A DNA stretch of 17,613 nt, taken from NCBI GenBank assembly GCA_944333375.1, contig CALVKX010000016.1:1-17613 (forward strand). The letters are read 5' to 3'. Both the position numbers and the translations under genes were made by a program. Shown here piece after piece: positions 14,757-17,613 of the stretch (position 1 is the stretch's first letter; every line of letters starts with the position of its first letter). The stretch comes from an uncultured Eubacteriales bacterium. Its GTDB lineage: Bacteria > Bacillota_A > Clostridia > Christensenellales > Aristaeellaceae. Below the pieces are notes generated by a model. That model did no database searches, was not told where the DNA came from, and saw nothing but the letters and a program-made list of their open reading frames with translations.

Positions 14757-14954
14757 GTGACCGCTGAAGGGATTAACGGGCTGTCAGAACCGGAGCAGAA
14801 CACTTTGGCGGAGAGCGCCGAGAGGGAAGGACTAAAACAGCAGATCAAAGAGATGCGGGAGTTTCTGGAACAGCAGTCCGCAGAGATCTTCGTACAGATG
14901 TTTGAGGCCCTTGGGTATGATATTGAACTGACCTATGTAAAAAGAGAGGGATAA
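14757..14954 (+). CDS. Small hypothetical protein, probably the frameshifted N-terminal part of a ~105-residue protein
   Basis: 65 codons starting at GTG (14757) with AAGGAG seven bases upstream, so translation is credible. The protein is hydrophilic: residues 20-45 (EREGLKQQIKEMREFLEQQ region) are Glu/Gln/Lys-rich with heptad-like leucines, suggesting a short coiled coil, followed by FVQMFEALGYDIELTYV. I do not recognise the family. The frame stops right after a run of five A (14939-14943). In the +1 frame the reading continues KERDKFEFDEVNVVDMSF and stays open to a TAA at 15070-15072. Removing one A would join both parts into about 105 residues. This may be a true mutation, an assembly error or programmed frameshifting. 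The ApeA-like gene follows, so a regulatory or antitoxin-like partner is possible but unproven. Confidence 0.5.
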   Translation: MTAEGINGLSEPEQNTLAESAEREGLKQQIKEMREFLEQQSAEIFVQMFEALGYDIELTYVKREG

Positions 14955-15072
14955 GTTCGAATTTGACGAGGTAAATGTTGTGGATATGAGTTTTAATATT
15001 GGTAAAGTATTTCAAGACCGCTTGGTATTAAGTATAGGGTTGGATAATTCCAATACATTATGGAACAGGTAA
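14944..15072 (+). pseudogene. Out-of-frame continuation of the small hypothetical gene
   Basis: An open stretch of 42 codons without a start codon at its head, in the +1 frame relative to the GTG gene at 14757. It begins ERDKFEFDEVNVVDMSF and ends LDNSNTLWNR before TAA (15070-15072). Its lack of a start and its join at an A5 run indicate it was once the 3' part of the preceding gene. An inner ATG has no ribosome site. Confidence 0.4.
15040..15053. promoter_or_regulatory. TTGGA-TAAT-TCCAA inverted repeat upstream of the ApeA-like gene
   Basis: A perfect 5-bp inverted repeat with a 4-base centre, about 58 bases before the ApeA-like start. It could be an operator for control of the defence gene. 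It also lies in the 3' coding remnant of the small gene, so chance is possible. No consensus promoter could be fixed here. Confidence 0.25.
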
Positions 15073-15111
15073 ATGATATTAGAACATAAATAAAGGGAGG
15101 AGTGGTGATGC

Positions 15112-16653
15112 ATGGAGCGACATATTGGTACATGGTGTAGAGAAAACGATTCAAGTAAATCAGAAGTAGGAGAACTTTTTATTGATGGGAATCATTTGGA
15201 GTTTTATAGCCGATTTCATGGCCTTGTTTTTCCAGAAACTTTTATTGGAGAAGATGGTCAATTTCGATATAAAGTATTCGTAAATGGATACGCAAAACCT
15301 GGACAAAACAGAATTTTAGACTATACTTCATCTCATAGAGTGTTTTATGTTCTGATGCAGAATTTTGATTTTTCAAAGGGAACAGATATTTCCGGGATAG
15401 AAGAGTTTTCATTTGCTATTCGAGAATTGACTGAATGGCTTGGTATTCAAACTGTTTTTTATTGTTGTACAGACCAAGATGAACCGGCTGCTGGTGAGGT
15501 GCATTTGGATCCTATTGTTATTCATGAAACAGACCCACAGATTGAACTGTATTTTGAATCGAAAACATATGAGAGTATATCATCACTTGAAGATGACATA
15601 GCAATTAAAATAAAAAAAGAACCTCGAATTCGCGTAACATATAATCAGCCAGCAAACATTCAGAGAATACAGAATGATATAGAATGTATTATGCAATTCT
15701 TTGGATTGTTGATTGGTAAAGTATCCACAGCAGATAATATCCGGCTATCTATTGAAGGACAGGAACTTAAGAGCTGGTTGTATATTAACCATGATTATTC
15801 CTATAATCTAATGAATCGAGATGTTATGGATAGGCCAAGGACGTACCATTATGTGCTTGGAGATAACTTGATTATGTATTTTTCTAATTGGCGTAAATTC
15901 TGTCTTGATGACCAGTTCACATTGTTAAGGAGAATATATTTTTCTGTGAATGATAGAAAAGAGATATTTGCAGAGGAAATATTCGTCGAATACATGAGAA
16001 TATTAGATGGATATCATACAAGAATATCTGGTGATGCAGAAACAGAAGAGAAATTAAAGAAAGCATTAAAGGATGCATCAAAAGTCATTAAAACTCAGAT
16101 CTTTGGAGAAGATAACCGCCCAATTTTTGAAGAAGCATTTCAAAGTGTGTTGCCAGATTGGAAGTATAACTCTTCAAATATGGGTGATATTTCTGGTTGG
16201 ATAGCAACCGGTTATTTGGGAAGAAAATCTTTATCTCATCGCTTAAAAGAGTTGGATAATCTGTACTTTGGTATTATTAGGAATAACGCAGGAGACATTG
16301 AACGTTTGGCGAGTAATACAGGAAAATGCAAGGATATGACGGATGAGCAGATCGTTGAATTGTTCTACAGGAAACTTGGTGATACCAGAAATTATTATTC
16401 TCATTATAAGAAAGACAAAACTGGCGTATTGGATTTCTCACAAATGAATGATGCAATACGAGTCTTGAAAGCAACCATTATTTCTATTTTCCTATCTCAT
16501 ATGGGCATAGAGAAAGACTTGATACGCAGAATTATCGAATTCGATAGCGAACTACATTTCCAGACACAGTTTTTGAGAAAACCAGAAGAACGACCATTTC
16601 TTCGCACGCAAGAGTGGTTAAAAATTATCGAAAAAGAGTCTGTCACACCATAG
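15112..16653 (+). CDS. apeA: ApeA-like HEPN-domain anti-phage (abortive infection) protein
   Basis: 513-aa AT-rich gene. The N-terminus (HIGTWCRENDSS, then GELFIDGNHLEFYSRFHG at 20-37) fits the beta-rich ApeA N-terminal domain pattern GxW...GxLxxxxxxLxL. The C-terminal third is helical (about 375-490) and contains the HEPN ribonuclease motif R-x4-H as RNYYSHY, with Arg426 and His431, preceded by LFYRKLGDT. Known family: ApeA is a single-gene phage-defence protein whose HEPN domain is thought to cleave RNA and stop growth on infection. Start ATG 15112 has AGGAG nine bases upstream (15098-15102). Length suits the family. It lies alone on the putative element, after a small frameshifted gene. 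A structured noncoding region follows. Family fairly sure from motifs; activity is inferred. Confidence 0.75.
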   Translation: MERHIGTWCRENDSSKSEVGELFIDGNHLEFYSRFHGLVFPETFIGEDGQFRYKVFVNGYAKPGQNRILDYTSSHRVFYVLMQNFDFSKGTDISGIEEFSFAIRELTEWLGIQTVFYCCTDQDEPAAGEVHLDPIVIHETDPQIELYFESKTYESISSLEDDIAIKIKKEPRIRVTYNQPANIQRIQNDIECIMQFFGLLIGKVSTADNIRLSIEGQELKSWLYINHDYSYNLMNRDVMDRPRTYHYVLGDNLIMYFSNWRKFCLDDQFTLLRRIYFSVNDRKEIFAEEIFVEYMRILDGYHTRISGDAETEEKLKKALKDASKVIKTQIFGEDNRPIFEEAFQSVLPDWKYNSSNMGDISGWIATGYLGRKSLSHRLKELDNLYFGIIRNNAGDIERLASNTGKCKDMTDEQIVELFYRKLGDTRNYYSHYKKDKTGVLDFSQMNDAIRVLKATIISIFLSHMGIEKDLIRRIIEFDSELHFQTQFLRKPEERPFLRTQEWLKIIEKESVTP

Positions 16654-16686
16654 GATAGTGATAATTGTTATGTTCTCACTTACGAC

Positions 16687-16758
16687 CGAGAGGACAAAAA
16701 CAGCGATGGATCAAGTCGGACGAACTGACAGGCAAATGACGTACTTTCTATCCTCTCG
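16687..16758 (+). other. Long-range hairpin: CGAGAGGA / TCCTCTCG
   Basis: Perfect 8-base complementary arms at 16687-16694 and 16751-16758 enclose 56 bases, 33 bases after the ApeA-like stop. No T-tract follows. It could be the 3'-end structure of the mRNA or part of a small RNA. Arms of this length can occur by chance at this spacing, so confidence is limited. Confidence 0.35.
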
Positions 16759-16835
16759 TGCCATGTGGAGACGGTAGTATTGATGTCAAAAGTCAAAGAA
16801 TAAAATATTGAAAAAGTGTAGAAAACAAGGGATTT

Positions 16836-16884
16836 CCGGGAGTCGGGGCTTGTCAGAGAACAGGTTTCGATTCCCGGATTTTTT
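16836..16884 (+). terminator. Terminator-like structure with long loop
   Basis: CCGGGAGTC (16836-16844) pairs with GATTCCCGG (16869-16877) with one G-T pair. An inner CTTGT/ACAGG helix is possible, and TTTTTT follows at 16879-16884. It lies 183 bases after the ApeA-like stop and ends whatever transcript crosses this region, either apeA or an unseen small RNA. Confidence 0.6.
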
Positions 16885-17091
16885 CATTTTGCGGGTAAGT
16901 GGGAACTGGTCTACTGTGGAAAATGGCGGAGAGTTGAGTGGTTGATTTTGATATTGGGGGTGTTGAGTTGACGGGTTGGATAAAGGGTATGTGGAGTTGA
17001 CAGGATTGACATTTGAAGAAAAATAAGGGAAACGGCCTATTAGATGGATATGAGGCTCTGTTTGTACGAAGATGTTTTCAGAAATGTATAG

Positions 17092-17424
17092 GTAGTTATT
17101 GGCATAGATGCACTACAATATTTAGTTTCCATCCAAGAAGGAAATAGAGATAAGCAGTATGCGGCATTAGCAAAAAGTGTTAATGAAGATAATAATAGTA
17201 AAGTTTATGCAGTGATAAAACAAGAAGTAAATGATCTTATGAAGATATCAAATGAATATTTTGATATACGTCATAATGATTACTTAAATGCTGCAAAAGA
17301 AAAAAGAGAAGCATTATCTGATTCGCAATTTATAGAATACTTGTATAATAGAGCCTATTCATTACTCTATTTATTGCGTTTGAAAATAAATAAAACTCAA
17401 TACACTATATTAGATGAAAAATAG
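17092..17424 (+). pseudogene. Start-less 3' remnant of an unrecognised AT-rich gene
   Basis: 110 codons are open after a TAG at 17089-17091, reading VVIGIDALQYLVSIQEGNRD at the head and ending LLRLKINKTQYTILDEK before TAG. No ATG, GTG or TTG occurs in the first 40 codons. A GTG at 17212 is the first usual start but has no clear ribosome site. The composition and clean Lys/Asn/Glu-rich helical protein (EKREALSDSQFIEYLYNRAY) look like real coding sequence. So I read it as the C-terminal end of a truncated gene, less likely a 70-residue protein from 17212. I do not recognise the family. It lies directly before the right-end repeats of the putative element. Confidence 0.45.
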
Positions 17425-17450
17425 GACGGTAGTAACACACCCCCATTCTT

Positions 17451-17466
17451 ACTACGTTTTTACTAC
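17451..17466 (+). repeat. Right copy of the ACTAC repeat pair
   Basis: ACTACGTTTTTACTAC has ACTAC twice, 11 bases apart, and matches the left copy (14655-14670) at 14 of 16 positions in direct orientation. It precedes the decamer arrays by 15 bases. Confidence 0.55.
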
Positions 17467-17480
17467 GATTGACGGCCTCA

Positions 17481-17590
17481 ACTTGCCCCGATTTGCCCCG
17501 TTTTGCTTATTCTGTGATTGTTTTAACAATCTCAGCGGCAACTACATATCCGGCAAATCGCGGCAAAACAGGGCAAATCTTAGCAAATTA
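17481..17590. repeat. Opposed arrays of 10-bp GGCAA repeats around a hairpin
   Basis: Three units on one strand (acttgccccg, atttgccccg, ttttgcttat at 17481-17510) and four in inverse orientation (cggcaaatcg, cggcaaaaca, gggcaaatct, tagcaaatta at 17551-17590) keep an exact 10-base period, about one helix turn. Between them lies a hairpin (17512-17535). The inverse array ends at the AGGAGG of the next gene start. This fits a nucleoprotein site: recombinase arm sites, replication iterons or an operator array. The repeats are seen; the role is inferred. Confidence 0.65.
17512..17535. repeat. Hairpin at the centre of the decamer arrays
   Basis: GATTGTT (17516-17522) and AACAATC (17525-17531) form a perfect 7-bp inverted repeat with two bases between, extended by CTG/CAG (17512-17514, 17533-17535) across a T-T mismatch. 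It sits between the two opposed repeat arrays, as expected for a core strand-exchange or dimer-binding site. Confidence 0.5.
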
Positions 17591-17605
17591 GGAGGACTTT
17601 AAAAT

Positions 17606-17613
17606 ATGATACG
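17606..17613 (+). CDS. First codons of a gene leaving the window, possibly the restored LMW phosphatase
   Basis: AGGAGG (17590-17595) lies ten bases before ATG at 17606, then ATA and CG. The start signal is strong. Met-Ile-(Arg or Thr) fits the usual opening of LMW phosphatases and mirrors the Met-Val-Arg of the broken copy at 14548. If so, the element supplies a new start for its target gene. Two and two-thirds codons cannot prove identity; an integrase or replication gene is possible. Confidence 0.35.

Larger units (their letters stand above)
16654..17091 (+). other. Noncoding stretch after the ApeA-like gene with structured elements
   Basis: 438 bases with no supportable gene on either strand. 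It holds a long-range inverted repeat (16687-16758), a terminator-like structure (16836-16884), and a G/T-rich part (about 16932-17011) in which TTGAG, TTGAT and TTGAC recur six times. The last part runs into a start-less open frame at 17092. It may be decayed coding DNA, a regulatory RNA locus, or a junction between older insertions. Confidence 0.5.
14578..17613 (+). mobile_element. Probable small integrative element carrying an ApeA-like defence gene
   Basis: From about 14578 on, base composition changes from GC-rich to AT-rich. Repeats near the left end (ACTAC pair at 14655-14670, GGCAA-type decamers at 14611-14642) recur near the right end (17451-17466, 17481-17590). The left junction cuts a phosphatase gene inside its P-loop. 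The right side ends in AGGAGG and an ATG beginning Met-Ile, which could restore that gene. Cargo: a frameshifted small gene, an ApeA-like HEPN protein and a start-less gene remnant. No integrase, transposase or relaxase is visible, so the element would be mobilised in trans, decayed, or longer than the window. Boundaries and mobility are inference; repeats and composition are seen. Confidence 0.55.

Noticed and set aside
15108..15141. ATG at 15108 as start for the ApeA-like gene
   Set aside because: It is out of frame with the gene and stops after ten codons.
16862..16877. T-arm-like GGTTTCGATTCCCGG, possible tRNA end
   Set aside because: The stem does not pair as a T arm and no anticodon or acceptor arm is found. 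The bases belong to a terminator-like stem.
17481..17590. Possible CRISPR array
   Set aside because: The units are only 10 bases, contiguous and in two orientations, with no spacers.
17414..17602. A 62-codon frame over the right-end repeats
   Set aside because: It is made of repeat units and the hairpin, has no ribosome site, and ends just before the real start at 17606.

Overview
The window looks like the chromosome of a GC-rich anaerobic Gram-positive bacterium (Clostridia-type). The grounds are strong AGGAGG-type ribosome binding sites, consensus sigma-A promoters (TTGACA-17-TATAAT), an EtfA with an N-terminal ferredoxin domain, and RpiR and DeoR regulators beside sugar-acid genes. No species can be named from the sequence. 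The first ~14.5 kb is GC-rich carbohydrate-acid metabolism. The last ~3 kb is clearly AT-rich and behaves like an inserted element.

Region 1 (1-3762, minus strand) is a four-gene operon: DeoR regulator, DUF1537 four-carbon acid-sugar kinase (DtnK type), PdxA2 dehydrogenase, and a GntP permease cut by the window edge. It reads from one consensus promoter at 3734-3762. By family knowledge this set takes up a D-threonate-like tetronate, phosphorylates it at C4 and oxidatively decarboxylates it to DHAP.

Region 2 (3836-5048, minus) is a single GldA-like iron-type alcohol dehydrogenase with its own promoter and terminator. It is divergent from region 3.

Region 3 (5082-14500, plus) is a nine-gene operon: DapA-type class I aldolase, ABC solute-binding protein, two ABC permeases, HpcH/HpaI class II aldolase, EtfB, ferredoxin-EtfA, a GlcD/LctD-type FAD oxidoreductase and an RpiR regulator. 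The layout suggests import of a sugar acid, oxidation of a 2-hydroxy acid by a GlcD-Etf complex (perhaps with ferredoxin/NAD confurcation, as in the Acetobacterium lactate dehydrogenase), and aldol cleavage to pyruvate plus an aldehyde. There is no ABC ATPase and no sugar-acid dehydratase in the operon.

Region 4 (14548-17613, plus) begins with the start of a low-molecular-weight protein tyrosine phosphatase gene that breaks off inside its P-loop after 10 codons. AT-rich DNA follows: a small frameshifted gene, an ApeA-like HEPN anti-phage protein with an intact RNYYSH motif, a noncoding stretch with structured elements, and a start-less 3' gene fragment. Similar repeats (ACTAC pairs 11 bp apart, and GGCAA decamers) lie near both ends. 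The window stops eight bases into a new reading frame that reads Met-Ile-(Arg or Thr), preceded by AGGAGG. My reading is a compact defence-carrying integrative element, with no integrase in view, inserted in the 5' end of the phosphatase gene. The new ATG may restore the host gene.
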